Part shown: in pieces, positions 50,603 to 59,659 of the stretch
Position numbering within the stretch: position 1 is the stretch's first letter
How the letters are laid out: each line of letters starts with the position of its first letter
Assembly (NCBI GenBank): GCA_910587395.1
Contig: CAJULJ010000011.1
Location: 1 to 62,102 of the forward strand
Length of the DNA stretch: 62,102 bases
Direction of reading: 5' to 3'
Source: an uncultured Oscillospiraceae bacterium
Lineage (GTDB): Bacteria > Bacillota > Clostridia > Oscillospirales > Oscillospiraceae
The notes under the pieces: model-generated
Databases searched by the model: none
What the model was told of the DNA's origin: nothing
Seen by the model: the letters and a program-made list of their open reading frames with translations, nothing else
Program-made: the position numbers and the translations under genes

Positions 50603-51939
50603 GATTCATTCTCCTCTGCTTTCAAAATGATATGCAGGGCCGCCTCTCCCGGCGACCCCAGACAGACCTTTTCCGGGCCGAAGCCGCCCACGGCGGCCAC
50701 CTGCTCCCAAGTGGCCAGCACGGGGACTCGATTCCGGTCATGTGCCGGAACCCGGCCTTCGATCATCAGCTTTTTCACCGTCTTCTCGGGCCGCTTGCCC
50801 AGGGTGATTTTGTCCCCCTCCCGCCGGGGGCGGATGAGGTAGCGATCCGGTTTTAAATAGAACTCCCAGGGGCTGATATACGCCTTTTCCGGACACGTCC
50901 CCTGGATACAAGTCACAGTCCAGTCCCCCCAGCGGCTTTTCCCCTCCGCCAGTTCCATGGGAGGGGGCGGTCCAGGCTCAGGCTCCGGGTCGGGGGAGAA
51001 CACCAGCACCTCATACTGCCGCCGGACGCTGCCTCCCGGCACGTCCAGATGGGCGGAGGGGTCGTCCCCCGCCGCGATGGACAGGATGTTTTCCAGGTGA
51101 ACCGCCTCGCCGCCCAGCCCAGCCCGCTCCAGCAGCATGGCGCAGGCCCGCAGGGCCAGGGGCCGGGGGGCCTCCCGCAGCACCCTGGCGGGGATGGCCG
51201 CGCCGGTGGGGATATCCAGCCACTGCTCCGTCAGAGGGACGGCCTGACGGTTCAGCTCCTCTTCGTCCTCCCGCAGGCGGCGGGCGGCGGCGGCGATGTG
51301 GGCGGCGGCCTGGGGATTCAGCTCCTCCAGCAGAGGGAGAAGCTGGTGGCGCACCTTGTTTCGGGTATAGGTTAAATCGGTGTTGGTTTCGTCCTCCACA
51401 TGGGGGGCGCCGTTTGCGTTCAGATAAGCCTCGATCTCGCTCCGGGTCACTGACAGCATGGGCCGGACGATATTCCCACGCCGCTCCGGGATGCCCGTGA
51501 GCCCCTTGAGCCCGCAGCCCCGGATCAGGTTCATCAGCACCGTCTCGGCGTTGTCCCCGGCGTGGTGGCCGGTGGCGATGAGGGTGGGGTTTTCAGCACA
51601 GCCCGTCTCCCAGGCAGTGTCCTCCAGGAAGCGGTAACGTAAAATCCGCCCCGCCTCCTCTACGGAAAGTTTTTCCCGAAAGGCATACTCCTCCACGTTA
51701 TCGCGGCAGGTGTACAGCGGGACGTTCTGCCTCCCGCACCAGTCCCGGACAAAGTCCTCGTCCCGCCGGGCGGTGGGACGCAGAGCGTGGTTGAAATGGG
51801 CCGCGCACACTGTCCAGCCGTATTTCTCCCGCCCCTCCAGCAGGCGGCACAGCAGATACATGGAGTCCGCCCCGCCGGACAGGGCGCACAGCACCCCGCT
51901 GCCGGGGGGGATCAGATCGAATCGAAAGCCGTCCGCCAT
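50587..51939 (-). CDS. tilS: tRNA(Ile)-lysidine synthase TilS
   Basis: 450 residues. The PP-loop ATP site SGGADS lies near residues 21-26, followed by HFNHALR and TGHHAGDNAETVLMNLIRG. A C-terminal TilS domain (GDKITLGKRPEKTVKKLMIE) follows. It modifies the wobble C of tRNA-Ile(CAU), so it is essential for AUA decoding. Its ATG shares one base with the dnaB stop. Confidence 0.95.
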   Translation of the reverse strand: MADGFRFDLIPPGSGVLCALSGGADSMYLLCRLLEGREKYGWTVCAAHFNHALRPTARRDEDFVRDWCGRQNVPLYTCRDNVEEYAFREKLSVEEAGRILRYRFLEDTAWETGCAENPTLIATGHHAGDNAETVLMNLIRGCGLKGLTGIPERRGNIVRPMLSVTRSEIEAYLNANGAPHVEDETNTDLTYTRNKVRHQLLPLLEELNPQAAAHIAAAARRLREDEEELNRQAVPLTEQWLDIPTGAAIPARVLREAPRPLALRACAMLLERAGLGGEAVHLENILSIAAGDDPSAHLDVPGGSVRRQYEVLVFSPDPEPEPGPPPPMELAEGKSRWGDWTVTCIQGTCPEKAYISPWEFYLKPDRYLIRPRREGDKITLGKRPEKTVKKLMIEGRVPAHDRNRVPVLATWEQVAAVGGFGPEKVCLGSPGEAALHIILKAEENESCTKT

Positions 51940-53297
51940 CAGTAGTCATCCTCGTCGTCGTATTGGGACAGGTTGCGGAAGGTGGTGAACTCGGGCCGCC
52001 ACTCCAGCTTGACGGTGCCCGTCTCGCCGTGGCGGTTCTTGGCCACGATGCACTCGGCCACGTTGGGCATGTCCGTGTCCTCGTCGTAGTAGCTGTCCCG
52101 GTAGAGGAACAGCACGATGTCCGCGTCCTGCTCGATGGCACCGGAGTCACGCAGGTCGGACAGCATGGGCCGCCGCTGGGTGCGGGACTCGTTGGCGCGG
52201 GACAGCTGGGACAGGCAGATCACCGGCACATTCAGCTCCTTGGCCATCAGCTTCAGGGAGCGGGACATGTCGGACACGATCTGCTGGCGGTTGTCGCTGG
52301 CCCGGGTGGGCCCGCCCGCGGAGGTCATCAGCTGGAGATAGTCGATGACGACCAATCCCAGATCGTCGATGCGGCGGCATTTGGCGTTGATATCCGCCAC
52401 GGACAGGGAGGCGTCGTCGTCGATAAACATCTTGGACTGGCTCAGATTGGCCACGGCCATGGCCACCCGGCTCCACTCGTCCTCCCCCGCGATGCGGCCG
52501 GTGGACAGCTTCTTGTTGTCCATCAGGCATTCGGTGGACACCAGGCGCATACCCAGCTGGGCGCGGCTCATTTCCAGCGAGAACACCGCCACGCTCTTGC
52601 CCGAGTGCTTGGCAGCCTCCACGCCGATGTTCAGCGCCAGGGAGGTCTTGCCCACGCCGGGCCGGGCGGCCAGGATGATGAGGTCGGAGTTGTTCAGCCC
52701 CGAGATGCGCCGGTCCAGGTCGATGAGGCCGGTGGAAATGCCGGGAAACTCGCCCCCCTGGGCCTGGAGAGTCTTGACGGTCTCATACACCTCGCTCATG
52801 ACGGCGGAAATGGGGGTCATGCCGGTAGCGGAGCGGCCCTGGCGGATGGCGTAGATGCGCTGCTCCGCCGCCTCCAGGATCTGGGCGGAGGTGCCGCTTT
52901 CGGCGCGGACCAGCTCGATGAGCTCCCCCGCCGTCTCCCCCACCCGGCGCAGCAGGGCCTTGTCCGCCACGATGTCCACATAGTCCATCACGTTGGCGGC
53001 GGTGGGGGTGATCTCCATGAGCTGGCGCAGGTAGGGCACCGTGGTGTTCTCGTCGTACACCCCGGCCTGCTTCATCCGGTCCACCACCGTCACCGGGTCG
53101 ATGGTCTCAAACCGGTTGAACATGGTGAACAGCACCAGAAACAGCTCCTGATTCTGGCGCATATAGAAGTCGTCGGGCCGCAGGCGCTCCATCACCCTGG
53201 AGACGCACCGCTCGTCGATGAGCATGGAGCCCAGCACCGACTGCTCGGCCATGACGGAGTGGGGCATCTGCAGTTCGTTCAGTTCCTCGCCGGGCAC
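51939..53297 (-). CDS. dnaB: Replicative DNA helicase DnaB
   Basis: 452 residues. The N-terminal DnaB domain (MPHSVMAEQSVLGSMLID) and the RecA-like ATPase with Walker A ARPGVGKTS (210-218) and ISQLSRANESR-like LSQLSRANESRTQRRP are present. It unwinds DNA at the fork as a hexamer. The GTG at 53297 has GGAGA 7 nt upstream. The gdpP-rplI-dnaB order is conserved in Firmicutes. Confidence 0.96.
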   Translation of the reverse strand: MPGEELNELQMPHSVMAEQSVLGSMLIDERCVSRVMERLRPDDFYMRQNQELFLVLFTMFNRFETIDPVTVVDRMKQAGVYDENTTVPYLRQLMEITPTAANVMDYVDIVADKALLRRVGETAGELIELVRAESGTSAQILEAAEQRIYAIRQGRSATGMTPISAVMSEVYETVKTLQAQGGEFPGISTGLIDLDRRISGLNNSDLIILAARPGVGKTSLALNIGVEAAKHSGKSVAVFSLEMSRAQLGMRLVSTECLMDNKKLSTGRIAGEDEWSRVAMAVANLSQSKMFIDDDASLSVADINAKCRRIDDLGLVVIDYLQLMTSAGGPTRASDNRQQIVSDMSRSLKLMAKELNVPVICLSQLSRANESRTQRRPMLSDLRDSGAIEQDADIVLFLYRDSYYDEDTDMPNVAECIVAKNRHGETGTVKLEWRPEFTTFRNLSQYDDEDDY

Positions 53298-53347
53298 AGG
53301 CTCATCTCCTATCCGTTGCGTTTTCCGCTGCGCGGGGGCGCGGGCCC

Positions 53348-53797
53348 CTACCGGTCCTCAATGACCAGCAGGTTGATGACCCCGGACACCTCGCTGCCCA
53401 GCTTGCACTTGACCTCAAAGGTTCCAAAGGATTTGATGGGCTCGCTGAGCACGATCTTGCTCTTGTTCACGTCGATGCCGTGCTGGGCTTTCAGCTCGTC
53501 GCTGATCTCCCGGCTGGTGATGGAGCCGAACAGACGGCCCCCCTGGCCCGCCTTGGCCCTGATCTTCACCTGGCAGCCCTTGAGCTGCTCCGCCGCGGCC
53601 TGGGCCTGGGCCTTCTCCTCGGCCAGCCGGGCCTGCTTGGCCTTGTCCTGCATCTTCATGGTGTTGACGTTCTCGGCGGTGGCCTCCACCGCCAGCTTCC
53701 GGGGCAGGAGGAAGTTGCGGCCGTAGCCGTCGGACACCTCCACCATCTGGCCCTTCTTGCCCTGGCCCTTTACGTCCTGCTGTAAAATGACTTTCAT
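53348..53797 (-). CDS. rplI: 50S ribosomal protein L9
   Basis: 149 residues from the ATG at 53797, with GGAGG 8 nt upstream. The N-terminal domain is MKVILQQDVKGQGKKGQMVEV with GYGRNFLLPRKLA. A long helix and a C-terminal domain (GRLFGSITSREI) follow. It binds 23S rRNA near L1. A GC-rich stem (GGGGC/GCCCC) overlaps the stop codon and the gap before dnaB. Confidence 0.96.
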   Translation of the reverse strand: MKVILQQDVKGQGKKGQMVEVSDGYGRNFLLPRKLAVEATAENVNTMKMQDKAKQARLAEEKAQAQAAAEQLKGCQVKIRAKAGQGGRLFGSITSREISDELKAQHGIDVNKSKIVLSEPIKSFGTFEVKCKLGSEVSGVINLLVIEDR

Positions 53798-53845
53798 GAT
53801 ACGTTCCTCCAATTCGGTATGGGGCTGCGCCCCCAAGAATATGTT

Positions 53846-55855
53846 TTATGACCGCTCTTTTTCATCCTCGCCGTCAAAGTAGCGGTCCAGCGCGGCGTGG
53901 AGCTCCGAGAGCACCTCTTCCAGGGTTTTGCCGGGGATCTGGGCTCCTGCGGCCCCGGCGTTGCCGCCGCCCCCCAGCGCCTCCAGAATCACCTGCACGT
54001 TGGTGGCGCTGAGACTGCGCCCGGAGATGACCACCCGCCCCTCCTCGGGGTAAAGAACGAAGGAGGCGCCGATGCCCGCGATGTTCAACAGTTCGTCCGC
54101 CGCCTTGGCCGCCGTCACCCGCCCCACCTGATTGCGGGACACGGCGATGGCGATGTCCTTGCGGTACATTTTGGCGTTCTGGATGATGCCGTACTTGGCC
54201 ACCGCGTCGTTCAGGTCGGTCTGGAACAGCTTGCGCACCTCGCCGGTGTCGCCTCCGGCCCGGCGGAGCATGGCCGCCGCCTCAAAGGTGCGCCCCCCGG
54301 TGCGCATGGTGAAGTTCTTGGTGTCCAGCATCAGCCCCGCCATCAGCGCCTCCGCCTCGCCGCTCAGCAGGTCGGCGGGCTCCATCAGGTAGCCGATGAG
54401 CTCCGACACCAGCTCGCAGGCGGAGGAGGCGTAGGGCTCGTGGAAGTTCAGGTCCGCGCCCTCAATATAGGTGGCCGCCCTCCGGTGGTGGTCAACGACC
54501 GCCACCTTATTGCACGAGTCCAGCAGCTCCCGGTTCTGGACCTGCTCGGGCCGGTTGGTGTCCACCACCACCAGCAGGGAGCGGGAGTCCGCCCGGAGCA
54601 TGGCCTCCTGGCTGTCCAGCAGCACGCCCTCATACTGGGGCATCTTTGCCACGCGCTCGTACAGCTCGTCGGCGGGAGTGCTCACATGGTCCCGCACAAT
54701 ATAGTGCGCAACTCCCTTCATCCGGGCGATGGCGCATATGCCCACCGCCGCGCCCACCGCGTCGAAGTCGGGGGACTTGTGGCCCATGACCATGACGCAG
54801 GAGGCGTCCGCCACCAGCTCGCCCATGGCGGAGGCCATGACCCGGCTCTTGACCTTGGTGCGCCGCTCGGTTTCCTTGCTGCGCCCGCCGAAGAACTCGA
54901 AGGTAAAACGGTTCTTGACCACCGCCTGATCGCCCCCGCGGGACAGGGCCATCTCCACCGACAGGCTGGCGAAGCGGTACAGCTCGTCAAAGGTGTCCGC
55001 GTCCACCCCGATGCCGATGGTGAGGGTGGCGGGGATGCCGGCGGGATTGACCACCTCCCGCACGCTGTCCAGCAGGGAGAACTTCTCCTCCTTATAATCC
55101 GTCAGGTACTGTTCTTCAAAAAGAAGCAGGTAGCGGTCCCGGTCCAGCCGCAGGAACGCGCCGTGGGACTGCTCCGCCCAGTCGGTGAGCCGCTGGACGA
55201 TGTCGCTGAGCATGGCCGAGCGGATGTTCTCGTCCTGCCCCTTGATGGCGTCCTCGTAGTTGTCCAGCAGCAGCAGGGCCAGCACGGGCTTGGTGGCCTT
55301 GTAGATGTCCCTGGTGTCGGCCAGATCGGTGACATCCAGCCAGTAGGTGGTGGCAAGCAGTCCGTCCGACTGATCGGCGGCGGGCCGGGCCATGTCCCCG
55401 AACACCTGATAGCGCCGCCCGTCCAGCTCCACCTCAACCGGGCACTCGCTTTTGCCCTCCAGCAGCCAGCGGCTGTCGAAGCTGGGGGCCAGGTCGGCCA
55501 TTTTGGTGTCGAACATCCGCTCCTGGTCCCCGGTGAGGCGCAGGAAGCGGTCGTTGGACCACACCACCTCATCGGTGTCCGGCCGGAACATCACCAGGGG
55601 GAGGGGGCAGTTCAGAGTGCTCTCCCGGGTGGCCTGATCCATGCTGTCCATGATCTCCTTGAGGAAATTGTCGGCCTCCCGCTTGCGCCGGAAGGCGGAG
55701 GCCGCATAGGCGATGAGCAGCACCCCGATGACGATCAGCTCCGCCACCGCCGCCTTTTGGTGGTCCAGCAGAGCGGTGACGCCCGCGAAGGCCAGCATCA
55801 CGGCGAAGTACAGCCCGATGCGGGGGGCCAGCATCCGCGTCAGCTTTTGATACAC
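53846..55855 (-). CDS. gdpP: Cyclic-di-AMP phosphodiesterase GdpP
   Basis: About 669 residues. Two N-terminal membrane segments, a PAS-like domain (about 85-175), a degenerate GGDEF domain and a DHH/DHHA1 catalytic part with GHKSPDFDAVGAA, VVDTNRP and VVDHHRR. It hydrolyses c-di-AMP to pApA and so affects osmotic and wall homeostasis. The GTG at 55855 is chosen because AGAGG lies 8 nt upstream; a GTG at 55864 would touch that site. It is the first gene of the operon and is divergent from the V-ATPase operon. Confidence 0.94.
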   Translation of the reverse strand: MYQKLTRMLAPRIGLYFAVMLAFAGVTALLDHQKAAVAELIVIGVLLIAYAASAFRRKREADNFLKEIMDSMDQATRESTLNCPLPLVMFRPDTDEVVWSNDRFLRLTGDQERMFDTKMADLAPSFDSRWLLEGKSECPVEVELDGRRYQVFGDMARPAADQSDGLLATTYWLDVTDLADTRDIYKATKPVLALLLLDNYEDAIKGQDENIRSAMLSDIVQRLTDWAEQSHGAFLRLDRDRYLLLFEEQYLTDYKEEKFSLLDSVREVVNPAGIPATLTIGIGVDADTFDELYRFASLSVEMALSRGGDQAVVKNRFTFEFFGGRSKETERRTKVKSRVMASAMGELVADASCVMVMGHKSPDFDAVGAAVGICAIARMKGVAHYIVRDHVSTPADELYERVAKMPQYEGVLLDSQEAMLRADSRSLLVVVDTNRPEQVQNRELLDSCNKVAVVDHHRRAATYIEGADLNFHEPYASSACELVSELIGYLMEPADLLSGEAEALMAGLMLDTKNFTMRTGGRTFEAAAMLRRAGGDTGEVRKLFQTDLNDAVAKYGIIQNAKMYRKDIAIAVSRNQVGRVTAAKAADELLNIAGIGASFVLYPEEGRVVISGRSLSATNVQVILEALGGGGNAGAAGAQIPGKTLEEVLSELHAALDRYFDGEDEKERS

Positions 55856-55911
55856 CTCGACCACCTCTTTCAGTCACTGTTCGGGAAGGGAGCGTATTCC
55901 ATAGATATTAG

Positions 55912-55940
55912 ATTATACCAAAACCAAACGACAAAAACAA
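55912..55940 (-). promoter_or_regulatory. Promoter of the gdpP operon
   Basis: On the minus strand TTGTTT (55935-55940), a 17-nt spacer, then TATAAT (55912-55917), about 57 nt before the chosen start codon. Confidence 0.65.
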
Positions 55941-55988
55941 GACCACATGACAAATCCGATTTCTTTGTTATTTATTTGAAATCAAGGG

Positions 55989-56017
55989 TTGATAAGTTGG
56001 GAGCGGGGTGATAAAAT
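55989..56017 (+). promoter_or_regulatory. Promoter of the V-type ATPase operon
   Basis: TTGATA (55989-55994), a 17-nt spacer, then TAAAAT (56012-56017). The start near 56024 gives a leader of about 57 nt. It stands back to back with the gdpP promoter, 48 nt away. Confidence 0.65.
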
Positions 56018-56080
56018 CTTAAAGGAAATGGGGGGGATTGCTGTGTGTCGCCCCTGTGAAAGTAAGAGAGGTGAAGTATT

Positions 56081-56395
56081 ATGTCTTTAGAGGCCATCCA
56101 AAAGGTCACCGAGGCGGAGCAGGCCGCGAGGGAGCGGCGGGCCGAGGCGGCGGAGGAGGCCAAGCGCATCGTAGCCGACGCGGAGCGGGCGGGCAGGCAG
56201 CTCGTCCAGGACCAGCGAGCCCGCGCGGAGCAGGAGGCGAAGGCCATGCTGGCCGACGCCGAGGTCCAGGCGGAAAAGCAGGCGGAGAAAACCCTGGCGG
56301 ACAATGACGCCAAGTGCGAGGCGCTGAAGCAGGCGGCCCGCAAGCGTCTGGACAAGGCCGCCGGGCTCATCGTCGGAAGGGTAGGGAACAGCTGA
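56081..56395 (+). CDS. V-type ATPase subunit H/G (peripheral stalk)
   Basis: 104 residues, nearly all charged coiled coil (Ala/Glu/Arg/Gln heptads), ending AGLIVGRVG. This matches the short stalk subunit (H or G) that pairs with subunit E. AGAGGTG is spaced 7 nt from the ATG. It is the first gene of the operon, and the next gene begins in its stop codon (TGATG). Confidence 0.85.
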   Translation: MSLEAIQKVTEAEQAARERRAEAAEEAKRIVADAERAGRQLVQDQRARAEQEAKAMLADAEVQAEKQAEKTLADNDAKCEALKQAARKRLDKAAGLIVGRVGNS

Positions 56396-58398
56396 TGGCC
56401 ATTGTCAAAATGAAACGGCTGCGGCTGCTGGCCCTGCGCCCCGAGCGGGAGAAGCTGCTGCGCGCCCTGCAAAGCCTGGGCTGCGTGGAGATCCGGGAGC
56501 CTGCCATCGACCTGTCCGACCCCGAGTGGGAGGGACTGGCCAAGCCCGAAGCCGCGGGGCTGGAGAAGGCCAGGGAGCAGAGCCTGCTCCTGAACGGCGC
56601 CCTGGACGTGCTGCGCAGGTACGCGCCCGCCAAGGACGGCCTGTTTACCCCCCTCCCCCAGGCTACCGAGGCGCAGCTCTTCGAAGACCGCGCCTACGCC
56701 GACGGCCTGAAGGCCGCCGGACAGGTGCTGGAGGCGGAGCAGGCCCTGGCAGCCAAGGCGGCGGAGCGCGCCAAGCTCCAGACCCAGAAGGCGTCGCTGG
56801 AGCCCTGGTCCAGCTTGGACGTGCCCCTGGACGAGGAGGGGACGGCCACGGTGCCCGTGCATTTCTGCTCGGTCCCCGTCAAGACCAGCTTCGCCGCCCT
56901 GGAGGCGGCGGTGGGTCAGGCCACCGAGCTGGCCCAGCTCATCCGCGCGGGCAGCGACAGGGAGCTGCAATACTTCCTGCTCATCTGCCACCACTCGGCC
57001 CTGGGCAGCTGCAATGAGGCCATGCGGCCCTTCAGCGCGTCCCGGGTCACCCTGCGGGGCTGGACGGGGACGGCGGCGGAGAACATCGCCCTGCTGGACA
57101 ACCGCATCGCCGCTTTGGAGCGCGAGGCGGAGCAGGCCCGGGCCGGCATCACCGCCCTGGGGGGCAAGCGGGATCTGCTGCGCCGCTGCGTGGACCGGGC
57201 GTCCCAGGAGATCAGCCGGGAGGAGAACAAGCTCCGGCTCATCGACACCGACGCCGCCTTCCTTATGGACGGCTGGCTGCCCGCCGAGAACCAGGGGCAG
57301 CTGGAGAAGATGCTGGGCGGCTTCAACTGCGCCTGGGAGATCGCGGAACCCACCAAGGACGAGTACCCCGAGGTCCCCATCAAGCTGAAAAACAACCCCG
57401 TCACCGCGCCCTTTACCGCCATCACCGAGATGTACGCCATGCCCGCCTACGACACCGTGGACCCCAACCCGCTGATGGCCCCGTTCTTCATCCTGTTCTT
57501 CGGGTTCATGATGAACGACATCGGCTACGGCGTGCTGATGGTGCTGGGCACCGCCTTTTTCCTGGCCAAGGCCAAGCCCAAGGGCGGTATGAAGAACATG
57601 ATGTCCATGTTCTTCATGTGCGGCATCAGCTCCATCTTCTGGGGCTGTCTCACGGGCAGCTTCTTCGGCGACTTCCTTGCCAAGCTCTTTGAGCTCACCG
57701 GCGCGTCCGTCCCCGGCTATCACGACGCGGCGGGCGCCTTCGTCTGGTTCTGGAAGCCCCTGTTCACCCCCATCAACGACACCATCACCGTCATGATCGG
57801 CTCCATGATTCTGGGCGTCATCCAGGTGTTCGTGGGCATGGCCGTCAGCGTGGAGGAGAAGTTCCGCCACGGCAACCCGCTGGACGCCGTCACCCAGGAG
57901 ATTGCCTGGTATTGCATCCTCATCGGCACGGCCCTGGCCATCGGCGGACCCATGATTCCGGGTGCTCCCACCGCGCTGGGCACCGTGGGGCTGGTGGTGC
58001 TGGTGCTGGGCGTGGTGCTGCTGCCGGTGGGCAGCGTCCTGCGCTCCAAGAGCGCCCTGGGCGCCATCACCTGGCTCTGGGACGCCTATCAGGGCATCTC
58101 CGGCTACTTCAGCGACATCCTGTCCTACCTGCGCCTGATGGCCCTGATGATGGCAGGCTCCATCATCGCCTCGGTATTCAACACCCTGGGTTCGGTGTTC
58201 GGCCTGGTCCCCTTCATCATCGTGGCCATCATCGGCAACACCCTGAACCTGGTGCTCAACCTGCTGGGCTGTTATGTCCACACCATGCGTCTGCAATGCC
58301 TGGAATTCTTCGGGCGTTTTTATCAGGACGGCGGCAAGGCCTTCCGTCCTCTTGCAGTAGAAACCAAATATGTCGATATTTTGAAGGAGGAACACTAA
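56395..58398 (+). CDS. V-type ATPase subunit I (a-subunit)
   Basis: 667 residues. A soluble N-terminal half with coiled coils (about 1-330) and a C-terminal half with seven or eight membrane segments. YAMPAYDTVDPNPLMAPFFILFFGFMMNDIGYG marks the first of these (given in two parts: MAPFFILFFG and MNDIGYG). The essential Arg lies probably in LSYLRLMALMM. It forms the ion half-channels beside the K ring. Its ATG overlaps the previous stop by 1 nt. Confidence 0.93.
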   Translation: MAIVKMKRLRLLALRPEREKLLRALQSLGCVEIREPAIDLSDPEWEGLAKPEAAGLEKAREQSLLLNGALDVLRRYAPAKDGLFTPLPQATEAQLFEDRAYADGLKAAGQVLEAEQALAAKAAERAKLQTQKASLEPWSSLDVPLDEEGTATVPVHFCSVPVKTSFAALEAAVGQATELAQLIRAGSDRELQYFLLICHHSALGSCNEAMRPFSASRVTLRGWTGTAAENIALLDNRIAALEREAEQARAGITALGGKRDLLRRCVDRASQEISREENKLRLIDTDAAFLMDGWLPAENQGQLEKMLGGFNCAWEIAEPTKDEYPEVPIKLKNNPVTAPFTAITEMYAMPAYDTVDPNPLMAPFFILFFGFMMNDIGYGVLMVLGTAFFLAKAKPKGGMKNMMSMFFMCGISSIFWGCLTGSFFGDFLAKLFELTGASVPGYHDAAGAFVWFWKPLFTPINDTITVMIGSMILGVIQVFVGMAVSVEEKFRHGNPLDAVTQEIAWYCILIGTALAIGGPMIPGAPTALGTVGLVVLVLGVVLLPVGSVLRSKSALGAITWLWDAYQGISGYFSDILSYLRLMALMMAGSIIASVFNTLGSVFGLVPFIIVAIIGNTLNLVLNLLGCYVHTMRLQCLEFFGRFYQDGGKAFRPLAVETKYVDILKEEH

Positions 58399-58399
58399 A

Positions 58400-58891
58400 A
58401 TGGTAGCGTTTTTTGAAATGGTAGGCGGCCAGGCTCTGGCCTTCATCGGCTTCGCTCTGGCGGTTGGCCTGTGCTGCATCGGCTCCGCCAAGGGCACCGG
58501 CATGGTGGGCGAGGCCGCCACCGGCGTCCTGTCCGAGACCCCCGAGCACTTCACCAAGTGCATGATCCTCCAGGCCCTTCCCGGCACCCAGGGCCTGTAC
58601 GGCCTGGCCGCCGGCTTCTTCGGTCTGTTCACCCTGGGCTTCTTCTCCGGCAGCCCCGCCCAGCTCACCGTGGGCGACGGCATGGCTATCCTCTTCGCCT
58701 GCGTGCCCATCATGCTGGGCGGTCTGCTCTCCGCCATCGCTCAGGGCCGCGTAGCCGCCGCCTCCGTCAGCGCCATCGTGGCCAAGAAGCCTGACGACTA
58801 CATGAAGGGCGTCATTATGTGCGGTATCGTGGAGTTCTACGCCATTCTGTCCCTGGTGGGCACCATCCTGATGCTGATGTACGCCCTGTAA
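58400..58891 (+). CDS. V-type ATPase subunit K (rotor ring)
   Basis: 163 residues in four membrane helices, a fused double hairpin as in 16-kDa V-type proteolipids. Leu60, Thr63 and Gln64 (ALPGTQGLYG), Gln115 (AIAQGRVAA) and Glu145 (GIVEFYAIL) correspond to the five residues that coordinate Na+ in Enterococcus hirae NtpK (Leu61, Thr64, Gln65, Gln110, Glu139). This favours a Na+-translocating enzyme. GGAGG lies upstream of the ATG, 1 nt after subunit I ends. Confidence 0.94.
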   Translation: MVAFFEMVGGQALAFIGFALAVGLCCIGSAKGTGMVGEAATGVLSETPEHFTKCMILQALPGTQGLYGLAAGFFGLFTLGFFSGSPAQLTVGDGMAILFACVPIMLGGLLSAIAQGRVAAASVSAIVAKKPDDYMKGVIMCGIVEFYAILSLVGTILMLMYAL

Positions 58892-58934
58892 TTTGGGTGC
58901 GATTTGATTTTGAGAAAGGCGGTAAGCCAAATAA

Positions 58935-59621
58935 ATGAACGGAATTGAAAAGATTACCGCACGCATCGCGCAGGACGGCGAGGCTGAGAACGGCGCCCTG
59001 CTGGCCCAGGCCCGCGCCCAGGCGGCGGAGATCACCGCCAGGTATCAGGCCCAGGCCAAGGCCGAGGCGGACGAGGTGCTCTCACAGGGCCGCGCCGCCG
59101 CCGAGGACCGGGAGCGCCATCTGGATTCCATGGCCCAGATGGAGTGCCGCAAGGCGGTGCTCACCGCCAAGCAGGACGTGATTGAGGAGGCGTTCCAGCT
59201 GGCCCACAAGAAGCTGCTGGAGCTGCCCACGGAGAAGTACGTGGAGCTGCTGGCGGAGCTGGCCGTGCAGGCGTCCACCACCGGGAGGGAGAAGCTGATC
59301 TTCTCCCCCAGCCACCGCGCCCAGGTGGGCAAAGCGGTGGTGACGGCGGCCAACAAAAAGCTGGCCGAGGCCGTCGCCCCCAAGCTGCCCGGGGAGGTCG
59401 CCGGCTCCAAGGCCGGGGCCATTCTGGACAGGGTGGTCACCGGGGCCTCCGCCGTCCTCAGCGGCACTGCCATGCTCACCCTGTCCGAGGAGACCCGCCC
59501 CATGGACGGCGGCTTTATCCTCAGCGACGGCGCGGTGGAGGTCAACTGCACCTTTGACACTCTCATCCGGCTCCAGCGCGGCGCGCTGGCGGGCGAGGTG
59601 GCCAAAGTGCTGTTTGACTGA
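58935..59621 (+). CDS. V-type ATPase subunit E (peripheral stalk)
   Basis: 228 residues. An N-terminal Ala/Glu/Arg-rich coiled coil (about 10-90) and a C-terminal globular part with SEETRPMDGGFIL and NCTFDTLI, typical of subunit E. It pairs with the small H/G subunit encoded at the operon start. AAAGGCGG lies about 12 nt before the ATG. Confidence 0.92.
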   Translation: MNGIEKITARIAQDGEAENGALLAQARAQAAEITARYQAQAKAEADEVLSQGRAAAEDRERHLDSMAQMECRKAVLTAKQDVIEEAFQLAHKKLLELPTEKYVELLAELAVQASTTGREKLIFSPSHRAQVGKAVVTAANKKLAEAVAPKLPGEVAGSKAGAILDRVVTGASAVLSGTAMLTLSEETRPMDGGFILSDGAVEVNCTFDTLIRLQRGALAGEVAKVLFD

Positions 59622-59659
59622 CCGGCCCCTTTCAAACTGGAATGAAAGGGGGAAAAAAC

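Noticed and set aside
55972..58737. 921-codon minus-strand open frame
   Set aside because: Antisense to V-ATPase subunits H/G, I and K. It is His/Gln/Gly-rich shadow sequence.
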